A stretch of 64,000 bases of DNA from Pempheris klunzingeri (GCF_042242105.1 NC_092012.1:3333970-3397969), one strand, 5' to 3'; positions 27,401 to 38,978 are shown, counted from the stretch's first letter. Made by a program: numbers and translations. Notes: generated by a model from the letters alone, not told the origin.

Positions 27401-28165
27401 TGACCCCCTTTTGCTCTAAACCACTCAGATACAGATATGTAAGAATGTGGCTTGACATACAACATTTGACTCAAAAATTAAGAATAAAACGTGGCTTCTT
27501 GTATAGGAATAAAGGACGTCAGATGATTGTGCAGTCCACTTTTAGCCTTAAAGCCTGTGTATTCTAGTGCTTTACAACTTATTACAAAGGACTAATTCAG
27601 TGCTCTTCATTGTTCTCTGTATCTGCCCTCAAACTGGAGTCTCATGGAGATTTTAAAACCTTATTATCTGATTCTTTTAATTCTTTAGTGTGTAATTGTT
27701 TTGTGTTTTTGCAGGAATGTTGCTTGTTTTCAGGATTCTTGCAAAAGAGAACTTGATCTCAGTGAGACTGACTGATTTAAATAAGGATTAAATAAATGTT
27801 TTCAAGGTACAACATCATGCATTCATTTTGTTTTTCGTGTATCTATTTACCTGTTAGTATTAGATATACCTTTGCTTAAGAAGGGTATTTGTCTGCATTC
27901 AGACATGACATTTTGGAGCAGAATAGCAAGCTTTCCCTCCTCACAAAAATCAATGAGTCAAGGTGTCACTTTACAGTCTTTCAATGCTTTTAAATAGCTG
28001 TTGGTCTCAGTCTTTGTGGAGAGCTGATATGTATCAGCATCCCTTTGAGCTCTATTTACAGTGATGAATCCATCCATCCATGACTTGCTCTTTCAGTCAC
28101 TATTTCTAACTACTGCATACCTCGAAAGCCCACATAACACCGCTGCTCTACGCAAGAGACAACAT
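27401..28165. other. probable 3' flank or UTR of the NLR gene
   Basis: No coding features. The minus-strand 3' UTR of the NLR gene must begin at 28165, but I could not place its polyadenylation site. Confidence 0.4.
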
Positions 28166-31100
28166 TCATTCTTCAATCTGTGACAGAGAAACTGAGGATG
28201 GTAACAAGTCAGGCCCGAAATCTCTAACTTGCCCAAACCCAAACGCAGGGTAGAGGGGCTCAGTGAATGTCACGTTGAAGGTGTAGAGGAGGATCCGCTT
28301 CATAGATGACACTTTGAAGGGGAGACAGTAGAAGGACACAGTGCCAGCAGGCCAGTCCAGATACACCGCTACTCTGTTGGAGTCGGAGGGCGGGAGTGTG
28401 GCTATGTCTATCGGTGTGTTGTTGTGCCAGGCAGTGTAACCCTGAGCAGAGCACATCAGACCCCAGGACTGATCGTTCCATCCAATACAGCACTCATCGC
28501 CATCTCCTCTCCTCTTGATTCCTCTGTATGCCACTCCCACGTTAACCCTTCCTTTCCACTGTACCTCCCAGTAGAAGCGTCCAGTCAGACCTTCTCTACA
28601 CAGCAGCTGTTTCCAGATGTCAAATCTCTCTGGATGATCAGGATATGGCTGCTTCTCCTTCACCTCCATCACTCGCCTGCTGTCGTCAGACAGTGAGAGG
28701 TTTCCGTTCGCTGTGTTTGGGTCCAGTAAAACCTCACAGGAATCTGATGGAGGAAACAAAACACGATGCAACAGCAGTTTGTAATCCAGTAAAAGTGTTC
28801 TCAGTGCAGAAACCGATAAGCAATGAAGTGTCAACCAATCATGTTTTTGTTTCATCATTGCCATCAGCCATTTGCCTGTGCTATTTAACTGTAACATTTT
28901 CATTTACCGTCGCCAACAAAGAAAATGCAGCTCGGCAGGGGGTGGCAGCCTGTTGCAGAGGTTACATTCATGTAACATACATGTATGTAACGTACATTTT
29001 TAAATCACAGTGGCAACTGTGTGGTGTTATTCAGCTCATTGACACTATGCTAGCTAGCGTTAGCCTCTGTGTATTTTGTCTGTGCATTAGTCATCACTGG
29101 CTTCATGACAACCTTACAGACACAAGAAGATGTCAAGTAGTTACTACACCCAGCCGGGAAATGTTAGAGCCAAGCCAGCTGGTTCTCCGTTTCCAGTCTA
29201 TGCTAAGCTAAGATATCTATCTCCTGGATGTTGGCTTCATAATTACCATACAGACACACAGATTAAACCAAAAAATCTCAAGAAAGTGTACGATGTGAAG
29301 TATTATATGAATTTAAAAATCTTCCTGAAACCAAATGTAGTGCCTGAGTTTAACTGTAGCGTAACGTGTAACTATTCCTGCATGCTTCACCTGCTTTGAA
29401 GGGAGGATTGAGTTGATAATCAGATTACTGACACCAGAAAAAGCTGACTTACACCTAAGGGGAGATGGTTTCATTCGGCACTTTCCACAATGATCCATCC
29501 TGTGGAAGAGGTAGAGAGTTGTGAATGACAAAGAAAGGCAATGGGTATAATGTGTCTGTATAATTATATAATCTACTCTACTTGAGAGTTTCCAGTCTCC
29601 ATTGTGGGTCATTCAGTCCAGCAGACAACAGCCTCACTCCTTCGTCTCCTGGATGGTTGAAGCTCAGGTCCAGTTCTTTCAGATGGGAGGGGTTGGACTT
29701 CAGAGCTGAAGCCAGAAAGGTACATCCTTTCTCTGTGATCAGACAGCCTGAAAGCCTGAAAACACATACACAAAGCTTCATGTTAGATTTACACCTTCAT
29801 TAATAGATAGATTCATTAATTAGGTCATTTCCAAACTCCCTTTTAGCCTAATTTTTGCAAAAACATCGACTGTGTGCAACATAATGGACAGAGACAATGT
29901 GATTAAGTCTATGAGCATGATATTACCCAGTTTAATGCTAAACTCAATTGGTCAGAAAATCTTTCTGGAAAGGAGACAATGAAATATCGTCTCTTGCTCC
30001 TGATTGTTTTATGATCAACTCAACACAATCAGAAAACAGAAACCTAAATAGGATGAGTTCACTGATAAATAATGTGAATTGTTATCTAAATGTGAATCTA
30101 TACAGCAGAAACCGACCTTAGACTCTCCAGTCTGCAGTCTGGACTCTTAAGCCCATCTGAGAGAAGCTGAACTCCTGTATCATGCAGGTCATTGTTACTC
30201 AGGTCCATCTCTCTCACACAAGAGTTTTTGGAGGTGAAAACTGAGACCAGAGCTTCACAGCTTCTCCAAGACAGGTTACAGCCACTCAGCCTAAAGAGGA
30301 AAGAGTTTGAGTGAGAAAAGTTTCCGTGTTCTTTGCCATAGAAATGATCATATATCACAAATCATATGCTTCCTTGTATCTGTACACCTACAGAGATGTT
30401 TTGGATGCTTTGACCACTGGCAGCAACCACAGAAGTCCTTCCTTTGAAGGAGAGAATTTCCTCAGGTCAAATTTGTCCAGGTCTTTTGGTGATGACAGTA
30501 AGATGAAGACAAGTGTAGACCAATGAGAAGGAGAGAGTTTGTTTTCAGTGAAATTTCCTGATCTCAGGTACAGTTGGATCTCCTCCACCAGAGAATGGTC
30601 GTTCAGCTCATTCAGACAGTGGAACAGATTGATGCTTCTCTCTGGAGAAAGACTGTCCCTGATCTTCCCCTTGATGTACTGCACTACCATCTCCTTGGCC
30701 TTTGGTTTACTTCCTGTTTTTTTGAGCAGGCCTCGTAGGAGCGTCTGATTGGTCTCCAGCGAAAGGCCCAGGAGGAAGCGGACAAACAAGTCCAGATGTC
30801 CATTTAGACTCTGTAAAGCTTTGTCAACTGCGCTCCGGTAAAGATGTTTAAAGTTAGATCTATACCGTAAATGCCTGGACCCAACTGAGAACCACCTTCT
30901 CCTCAGTAGATTGACACCTTTGTTAATGAAGGTTATGAAGACATAGAGAGCAGCCAGAAACTCTTGAATGCTCAGATGGACAAAGCAAAACGCCCTCTCC
31001 TGGTTCAGCACAGGCTCATTTCTGAAGATCTCTGTGAACAGTCCAGAGTAGACTGAGGCAGCTTTTATGTCAATGCCATACTCCTTCAGGTCTGACTCAT

Positions 31101-34100
31101 AGAAGATCAGGTTTCCTTTCTCCAGCTGCTCAAAAGCCAGTTTTCCCAGAGTGAGAATGGTTGTCTTGGTCTTTGTGGTCCAGACTGGATCTGCAGCCTC
31201 ACTGCTGTGATACTTCACATTCCTCTGTTTGGTCTGAACCACCAGGAAGTGGATGTACATCTCAGTCAGGGTCTTGGGCAGCTCTCCTCCCTCTGTGGTC
31301 AGCACATCCTCCACAACTGTTGCAGTGATCCAGCAGAAGACGGGGATGTGGCACATGATGTGGACACTTCGTGATTTCTCAATGTGCGTGATGATTCTGC
31401 TGACCTGCTCCTCATCTCTGAACCTCTTCCTGAAGTACTCCTCCTTCTGTGGGTCAGTGAACCCTCTCACCTCCGTCACCATGTCAATGTATTCAGGAGG
31501 GATCTGATTGGCCGCTTGCGGTCGTGTGGTTATCCAGAGGCGAGCAGAGGGAAGCAGTTTGCCTCTAATGAGGTTTGTCAGCAGCACTCCGACTGAAGTC
31601 GGCTCCGTAACATCGGTCAGGATCTCATTGTTGTCGAAGTCCAAATTAAGTCGACACTCGTCCAGACCATCAAGGATGAACACAACCTGGAACTCCTCAA
31701 ACCTGCAGACTCCTGCTTCTTTTGTTTCGGTAAAGACATGATGAAGAAGTTCCACCAAGCTATACTTCTTCTCCTTCAGTAGGTTGAGCTCTCGGAAAGT
31801 GAATGGAAAGATAAACTGAATGTTTTGGTTGGCTTTGTCTTCAGCCCAGTCCAGGATGTACTTCTGGGTTAACACTGTCTTGCCGATGCCAGCCACACCC
31901 TTTGTCACCAGAGTTCTGACTGGTTCAGCTCTTCCAGGTAAAGGTTTGAACATGTCCTCACATCTGATTGTTGTTTCCAAATCTGGTTTTCGGGATGCTG
32001 CCTCTATCTGTCTGACCTCGTGCTGATCATTGAACTCTCTGCTCTCTCCCTCTGTGATGTGAAGCTCCGTGTAGATCTGATTCACGAGCGTTGGTTTTCC
32101 TGCTTTGGCAATCCCCTCAAATAAACACTGAAAGTTCTTCTTCAGGTTAGACTTAAGTTTACGTTGGCAAATCACAGCAAGAGTTTCTGAGGAAACAGCA
32201 GATAACATTAGTTGATGGATGTGGAGGTACAGTTAGATATTTGATGATTTGATGAGTGGCACGCTAAAATTACAAACGCATTATATTTACCTTAATTTGA
32301 AATAATGTTTCCTAATGAAAACTACTGTGTTCAGGTATCCAGCCCCGTATTAAGAACTTCATATTTAGGACAAATTATTCCAACATTTGGCTAATGTAGG
32401 TTCAAATCTGGAGTTCATAAATCTATTGGATAAATTCCATATTTCCAGAGGTGACATGTAATTCTGAAAAGCATCTTACTGCTCTGCAGAGTGTCGGCCA
32501 GCTGCATCTGATTTATACTCCTCAGGAAGTTCAGCGTAATCTTCAGAAAAGCATCTCTGTTGCTGCTCTGCTGCTCTTCTTCTTCTTCTCCACTCATTAC
32601 TTCATCGTTGTCTACTGGCCTCTCTGAGCATTCGGGGTCTTCTGGACTCAGAGCTTTCTTCAAACTCTTCAGCTCGTTCTTCACAAAAGTCACAATGTTC
32701 TCTTCAAGACGCTAAAAGAAGAAAGTGCATCGTTTTAAATGTTCTCACGGTGATGGAGACAGTGAGCATCATATCCACCTACTCATGTTTGGAAGCTGAA
32801 TCATCTAGAAACTGAAACATGAACGCTGTTTTGACCATAAACTCAAAAATGTTTAATGAACTTCCATAAAATTCTCAGTTCTTTTCTAAGCCAGTGGAGT
32901 CGCTTAAAATGTGTCCACTTGTTTTATACAGTCTGTAGTTTAAACATAAACACTGTTACAGTAGACAGAATGCAAAAATTAATTACTAATTAGTTATTAT
33001 ACCTTAGTGAATCTTTTTTTACTGTTGAGGGCAAATGTTTGCTAATAATAGTAAGTTCCATTGGCACGATCTCAGAGATAATGATATGTCAATCTTGTCT
33101 TCACAGCAAGACAAACTCTTGTTACAGGTTTAACAAGCCGTGGTGCCCTCCTGTCTACAGCCACACTAAACACTGTTCAGCTAGGCAGACATTAGAAAAC
33201 ACTGGCTTCCTTTATGTGAGACAGTCGACATTCAGGTTCCTGTCAAATGTGTCACTAAGCCAGTAAATGAACAACTGAACCAAAGATGTAATCAAACCAG
33301 TTTGGTGATATCTGGGACTTTCCACACGGAAGAACTGATGAAGGCTTTCAGTTAGTAGGTTCAACTGCCTGTAAAATATTACTTGACTTTGAACAATGCA
33401 GACTTTGGAAGTGCTTACAACTGTAATCACAGCATTCACTAATGCACATACAAATATAGCGCGCACAGTTCAGTGTCAGTGCAATACTTCCGTATTTGCA
33501 CCATGTGTAAAAAGTCAACAGTTGAGCATTTACATACCATGAAAATGGAGTCCAGGTTTGTTTGATGTTCACGCAGATCACTGAGACCCTCTGAGCTCTT
33601 CCAGTGACCTCTGCAGACCCAGAGGTCATTTCACACATGATACACATGCACACACAAAACAAACTCCTACTAATACTACTGATAGCTACTAAGAATACTG
33701 GACTCTGAGGATGTGTTTGAAGTTTCTCTTTGCTCACGTAAGATGTGGATGAATGATTTTGTGCCACCGTTATATAGTTTGAAGGCCAATCGCAGTCCAA
33801 TATGCAACTTACTAAAGTATGATGAAGAAACTTAAAACCTCAAAAAAAGTCTTACCGTGGCTCAGTAATTGTTCCTCCGTCCCTGAACTCAATAGGCACA
33901 TCTTTAGACATGTCACTACTCATGGACACACAGCTGGGTGCAGGTGCAGGTGGGTCTGGTCTCTCCTGCTCCACTGGCCTTCAACACAACAGAAACATTC
34001 ACATTGATCTTAAAGATATATATATATATACTTTAGTAAGAGATTTCTGAAATGTTTCCCTACAACCAATAGTCATTCTGAGACTCAGGGACTATATTTA

Positions 34101-36086
34101 AATACATTTAGAACAAAGAAACAGGATCAGAATTGGTTATGGGAGAACTTGCCAATGAGTACTTTTACTTCTGATACTTATTTTGCTACCAATACTCAAG
34201 TATTTTAAGTAAGATTTTGAATAATGCCGTTGACTTGAGTGTTTTCTGCATTGTGGTGTTTGTTACTGACACCACATGTAGGTTGAGGGCCAATCATTAC
34301 AACTTACAAAAGAGTGATGAAGATATTTGGAAGCTCCAGCACACAACTGCAGGTCAGTGGATTCATACGATAACATACTCGTGCTTTAAAGTCTTACTGT
34401 GGCTCAGTAATTGTTCCTCCGTCCTTGAACTCAATAGGCTCATCTTTAGACATGTCACTCTTCATGGACACACAGCGGGGTTCAGGTGGGTCTGGTCTCT
34501 CCTGCTCCACTGGCCTTCAACACAACAGAAACATTCACATTGATCTTAAAGATATATATACACTACCGTTCAAAAGTTTGGGGTCACTTAGAAATTTCCT
34601 TATTTTGGAAAGAAAAGCACTGTTTTTTCAATGAAGATAACATTAAACTAATACATAGGTGTATAGAGGCCCATTTCCAGCAACCATCACTCCAGTGTTC
34701 TAATGGTACATTGTGTTTGCTGATTGCCTTAGAAGGCTAATGGATGATTAGAAAACCCTTGTGCAATTATGTTAGCACAGCTGAAAACAGTTTAGCTGGT
34801 TAGAGAAGCTATAAAACTGACCTTCCTTTGAGCTAGTTGAGTATCTGGAGCATCACATTTGTGGGTTCGATTAAACTCTCAAAATGGCCAGAAAAAGAGA
34901 ACTTTCATGTGAACTCGACAGTCTATTCTTGTTCTTAGAAATGAAGGCTATTCCATGCGAGAAATTGCCAAGAAACTGAAGATTTCCTATAACGGTGTGT
35001 ACTACTCCCTTCAGAGAACAGCACAAACAGGCTCTAACCAGAGTAGAAAGAGGAGTGGGAGGCCCCGCTGCACAACTGAGCAAGAAGACAAGTACATTAG
35101 AGTCTCTAGTTTGAGAAATAGACGCCTCACAGGTCCTCAACTGGCAGCTTCATTAAATAGTACCCGCAAAACGCCAGTGTCAACGTCTACAGTGAAGAGG
35201 CGACTCCGGGATGCTGGCCTTCAGGGCAGAGTGGCAAAGAAAAAGCCATATCTGAGACTGGCCAATAAAAGGAAAAGATTAATATGGGCAAAAGAACACA
35301 GACATTGGACAGAGGAAGATTGGAAAAAAGTGTTATGGACAGACGAATCGAAGTTTGAGGTGTTTGGATCACACAGAAGAACATTTGTGAGACGCAGAAC
35401 AACTGAAAAGATGCTGGAAGACTGCCTGACGCCATCTGTCAAGCATGGTGGAGGTAATGTGATGGTCTGGGGTTGCTTTGGTGCTGGTAAAGTGGGATAT
35501 TTGTACAAGGTAAAAGGGATTTTGAATAAGGAAGGCTATCACTCCATTTTGCAACGCCATGCCATACCCTGTGGACAGCGCTTGATTAGAGCCAATTTCA
35601 TCCTACAACAGGACAATGACCCAAAGCACACCTCCAAATTATGCAAGAACTATTTAGGGAAGAAGCAGGCAGCTGGTATTCTATCTGTAATGGAGTGGCC
35701 AGCGCAGTCACCAGATCTCAACCCCATTGAGCTGTTGTGGGAGCAGCTTGACCGTACGGTACGCAAGAAGCGCCCATCAAGCCAATCCAACTTGTGGGAG
35801 GGGCTTCTGGAAGCGTGGGGTGAAATTTCTCCAGATTACCTCAACAAATTAACAGCTAGAATGCCAAAGGTCTGCAATGCTGTAATTGCTGCAAATGGAG
35901 CATTCTTTGACGAAAGCAAAGTTTGAAGGAAAAAAAATATTATTTCAAATAATAATCATTATTTCTAACCTTGTCAATGTCTTGACTATATTTTCTATTC
36001 ATTTTGCAACTCATTTGATAAATAAAAGTGTGACTTTTCATGGAAAACGCAAAATTGTCTGGGTGACCCCAAACTTTTGAACGGTA

Positions 36087-36122
<36 letters not shown>

Positions 36123-38020
36123 TTATCAGTAGAAGATTTTTGAAATGTTTCCCTTCAAACAATAGTCATTCTGAGACTCAGGGACTATATTTAAATACAT
36201 TTAGAACAAAGAAACAAGATCAGAATTGGTTATGGGAGAACTTGCCAATGAGTACTTTTACTTCTGATACTTATTTTGCTACCAATACTCAAGTATTTTA
36301 AGTAAGATTTTGAATAATGCCGTTGATTTGAGTGTTTTCTGCATTGTGGTGTTTGTTACTGACGCCACATGTAGTTTGAGGGCCAATCATTGCAACTTAC
36401 AAAAGAGTGATGAAGATATTTGGAAGCTCCAGCACACAACTGCAGGTCAGTGGATTCATACGATAACATACTCGTGCTTTAAAGTCTTACTGTGGCTCAA
36501 TAATTGTTCCTCCGTCCTTGAACTCAATAGGCTCCTCTTTAGACATGTCACTCTTCATGGACACACAGCGGGGTTCAGGTGGGTCTGGTCTCTCCTGCTC
36601 CACTGGCCTTCAACACAACAGAAACATTCACATTGATCTTAAAGATATATATATCAGTAGAAGATTTTTGAAATGTTTCCCTTCAACCAATAGTCATTCT
36701 GAGACTCAGGGACTATATTTAAATACATTTAAAACAGAGAAACAAGGTTAAAATTGGTTATGGGGGTAAATGGATGACTGATACCTTTAATATGATGATG
36801 TCTGGACTAGTTCTATGAGACCCATGATTGATCCCACCTGACTTAAAGCACCTTGTAGGAGAACCTGAACTATAATCATTGCATGCCAAGCTTTGACCGA
36901 GCCTCATTCTGAACCTTGCAAGGCAACTGGATTCGCAAGATTACTATCTTGCAAGACCACATTGGCAGACTACAAGTTATGTGTTTGTGGCTGATCCATG
37001 GCAGTGCAGACCATGTAGTGGTAAGATATGTGCAGGACTTAAGTGTGACGACAAAAGCATCAGTTATATCAGTGCTGGAGAACAAAGAACGGCACTGAAG
37101 GCTTTTCGTGACTGGAAAAAAGATGCTTTTGCTTCTCTCCCGACTGGATTTGGCATGAGTCTTAACAGTGTTATATGGTTTATTGATCTGATTGGTTGAA
37201 GTTAACTTGTCTGACAGATGGTTCATCCAACCACCTGCTGAGCATTTTCCAATTTCAGAGGGAAACATTGTACTTTTTACTCCATTACATTCATCTGACA
37301 GCTTTAGTTACTAGTTACTTTTCAGATCAAGATTTTATAATTGGAGCCATTTTGCCAATGAGTATTTTTCCTTTGGATACTTATTTTGCTACCAATACTC
37401 AAGTATTTCAAGTAGTGTCGTCCAATATGCAACTTACAAAAGTATGATGAAGAAACTTAAAACCTCCAGGGCACAGCTACACGTGCTTTAAAGTCTTACC
37501 GTGGCTCAGTAATTGTTCCTCCGTCCTTGAACTCAATAGGCTCATCTTTAGACATGTCACTCCTCATGGACACACAGCGGGGTGCAGGTGGGTCTGGTCT
37601 CTCCTGCTCCACTGGCCTTCAACACAACAGAAACATTCACATTGATCTTCAAATATATAAAACAACATTTCTGAAATACTACATAAAACTATACACAGCA
37701 GTCAACGCTACAAATCCCTCATTAAAGTGTCACATTTGCGTATCAGAGAGTTCTCCATGCTTGAACTGCATGGCCTGATACATTAACGGGTCACTGTTCA
37801 TGGACACACAGCTGGGGGCAGATGAGTCTGGTCTCTCCTGCTTCACTGGGCTCCAACACAACAGAAACAGTAGAGGTTGAATGTGCAGTTGAGCTCTGAG
37901 ATGGCAAATGTTAAAAAAGTGTTTATCCGACCTTTGTCTGAGAAACATGACAGCCACAGCAGAGCTCAGAGGGGCTTCAGAGGCAGAACCCCCGTCCTCT
38001 CTCTCCTCAGATACATTCAT
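28166..38020 (-). CDS. NLRC3/NLRP12-like receptor, FISNA-NACHT-LRR-B30.2
   Basis: Fish-type cytosolic NOD-like receptor with 13 coding exons. In transcript order: 38020-37932, 37850-37734, 37616-37500, 36607-36491, 34514-34398, 33978-33856, 33610-33538, 32711-32480, 32186-30392, 30290-30117, 29755-29582, 29499-29453, 28743-28166. All junctions are GT-AG and phase-consistent, giving 3753 nt and about 1250 residues with no internal stop. Order: short acidic N-terminus, five 39-41-residue repeats (about 30-226), a linker, an acidic helical exon (252-328), FISNA (about 334-400), NACHT with Walker A GVAGIGKT (425-432) and Walker B FILDGLDE (about 498-505), two 174-nt LRR exons, and a C-terminal PRY-SPRY/B30.2 domain. 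The start ATG at 38020 has a good Kozak context (CCACCATGA). By family knowledge such proteins bind nucleotide, oligomerise and modulate innate signalling; the ligand is unknown. LRRs are few. Splice sites are inferred, and exon 2's donor (GTGACA) is the weakest. Confidence 0.9.
34561..36089 (+). mobile_element. Tc1/mariner transposon
   Basis: A 1529-bp element bounded by near-perfect terminal inverted repeats: the left end starts CACTACCGTTCAAAAGTTTG and the right end is its reverse complement, both continuing into GGGGTCAC. It lies in TA-rich DNA (TATATA on the left, TGTATATA on the right), as expected for TA-targeted insertion. It encodes a transposase in plus orientation and sits in an intron of the minus-strand NLR gene, so it does not break that gene's coding sequence. 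Confidence 0.93.
34884..35926 (+). pseudogene. Tc1 transposase, nearly intact with one frameshift
   Basis: Cut-and-paste DDE transposase of the Tc1 family. The natural start is the ATG at 34884 (MARKREL), but the frame is lost near 34911-34915, apparently by a one-base deletion. The downstream frame is open for 323 residues from 34955 to the stop at 35926. It contains the helix-turn-helix ([20 protein letters not shown]), a basic GRPR-like linker ([10 protein letters not shown]), and the catalytic triad in [15 protein letters not shown] and [10 protein letters not shown]. The internal ATG at 34955 would give a protein truncated at its first DNA-binding helix. High ORF integrity indicates a young insertion. 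Confidence 0.88.
36780..37200 (+). pseudogene. possible helicase-like gene fragment inserted in an NLR intron
   Basis: This stretch interrupts the otherwise repeated intron between two repeat exons. The frame from 36981 is open for 72 residues. It contains [12 protein letters not shown] followed by [11 protein letters not shown], which resembles motif I of RecQ-like DEAD/H helicases, where GxGKS is normal; here the lysine is methionine. Cysteines in [14 protein letters not shown] precede it. No complete domain follows. I read it as a relic of a helicase gene or helicase-bearing transposon, with low certainty. Confidence 0.3.
37268..37420. repeat. fish interspersed repeat, TACTTTTACTCC-type family
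   Basis: Reads CTTTTTACTCCATTACATTC followed by a GCTTTAGTTACTAGTTACTT stretch and an AATACTCAAGTATTT tail. The same family appears in the other orientation at 16830-16965 and 62436-62530, and inside the duplicated intron units near 34145-34215 and 36240-36310. The pattern is a familiar non-autonomous repeat of percomorph genomes; I cannot assign its class. Confidence 0.55.
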
Positions 38021-38149
38021 GGTGGAGGGTTCCCCTGGATTGTCACAGTAAAGGCTCCATTAAAAGGCTTTTTATATAAAGAGACATGATCCCCCCCCTA
38101 TCAGCAATACATCAGTCATACAGTTCACCCAACAGTTAAGGATTCTTAC

Positions 38150-38225
38150 CTGTCAAACTCACATCCTCATCAAATTAAAAACACTGTAGAATAAAACAGA
38201 CAACGCTCCTCATTCTCCCTCCAGT
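38150..38225 (-). promoter_or_regulatory. probable 5' UTR exon of the NLR gene
   Basis: On the minus strand a strong donor (GACAG then gtaaga) ends an exon at 38150. A matching acceptor (atccag) lies 14 bases before the ATG at 38020. An untranslated first exon of roughly 75 bases, starting about 30 bases below the TATA box, fits. The upstream edge is only estimated. Confidence 0.5.
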
Positions 38226-38253
38226 CCTTTCTGTGTGTTTGTCTGATGTATCT

Positions 38254-38261
38254 CTTTTATA
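38254..38261 (-). promoter_or_regulatory. TATA box of the NLR gene
   Basis: Minus strand reads TATAAAAG, about 100 bases upstream of the inferred 5' UTR donor at 38150. The position fits a transcription start near 38225-38230. Inference from sequence only. Confidence 0.5.
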
Positions 38262-38274
38262 TCCTCCTAGATTT

Positions 38275-38288
38275 AGTTTCACATTCCC
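38275..38288 (-). promoter_or_regulatory. ISRE-like element
   Basis: Minus strand reads GGGAATGTGAAACT. This matches the interferon-stimulated response element core GAAANNGAAACT with one mismatch. It lies 13 bases upstream of the TATA box, the arrangement known from interferon-induced fish promoters. It would suggest IRF/ISGF3 control of the receptor gene; not tested. Confidence 0.4.
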
Positions 38289-38927
38289 AAACCAGTCCAA
38301 CCTGTGGCATACGGGAAAAAACACAGATCACATGACGTAGTTCACCTGTATCTCCAATAGATGGTGGTAATTTATCTCATCCAGTGTTCAGAGCCTTTCT
38401 TTTTTCAATTATTTTCAGTTTTCAGTTGCAGATTTATGCAACAAAACTGCTTTGATAGGATTAGGCATCAAATCTACTTGATTATGTTTCAGTTTGGGTT
38501 GAAATAATAATTTTTGAATTGTGATTTCAAACCAGACACAAGCGGTAGCTTCCTGGCAGAAAACCCTGAAGGCAGACGTCTCCCATATGCTGCCTGATAT
38601 TAGAGGTCAGGTACATAAACAAGAAATATAACCTTTCCAAAACACATTTATAATGATACTTTTATAGATTAATTTGATTTCCAAAGATAAAAACTTAACA
38701 TGCATAGGGAACAGAATGATACCAAGAGAATGTAATGTGTCATTTAAACACCCGTCTGTGTTAATAATTGATCCTTTGACTTCTTGCTGCTGCAAAACTA
38801 CCTCACAACTGTATTTATGTACAGTGGATTACTTGAGATATAATATAAATATAAAGTATAGTGTAGAAATAAAGTATATTATGTTGTGACAATTAGAGGA
38901 TGATGCAAACTGTGCAATCTATTTCTA

Positions 38928-38928
<1 letters not shown>

Positions 38929-38978
<50 letters not shown>

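Larger units (their letters stand above)
34020..36660. repeat. tandem duplication of a 0.53-kb exon-plus-intron unit, split by Tc1
   Basis: The stretch 34030-34558 recurs almost unchanged at 36121-36652, including the 117-nt repeat exon and the surrounding intron. The Tc1 element lies exactly between the two copies. A partial third copy (intron end only) lies at 36652-36770, and more diverged copies around 37360-37660 and 33800-34020. Confidence 0.85.
33856..37850 (-). repeat. array of five tandem N-terminal repeat exons of the NLR gene
   Basis: Five exons encode copies of one peptide unit. In transcript order they are 37850-37734, 37616-37500, 36607-36491, 34514-34398 and 33978-33856. Four are exactly 117 nt; the last is 123 nt because of a 6-bp duplication. 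Each begins with the last base of a codon and ends after the second base of one, so units can be added or lost without a frameshift. The unit reads roughly [10 protein letters not shown], then [19 protein letters not shown], then TITEP. Such N-terminal repeats with a CVSMKSD-type core are known from teleost NLR-C proteins; their function is not established. The second to fourth units are nearly identical, the first is the most diverged. Confidence 0.85.

Noticed and set aside
28645..29211. 188-codon plus-strand frame
   Set aside because: Antisense to the B30.2 exon and adjacent intron of the NLR gene; no family signature.
34561..36089. Tc1 insertion as a knock-out of the NLR gene
   Set aside because: It lies wholly within an intron and the exons on both sides remain phase-compatible.
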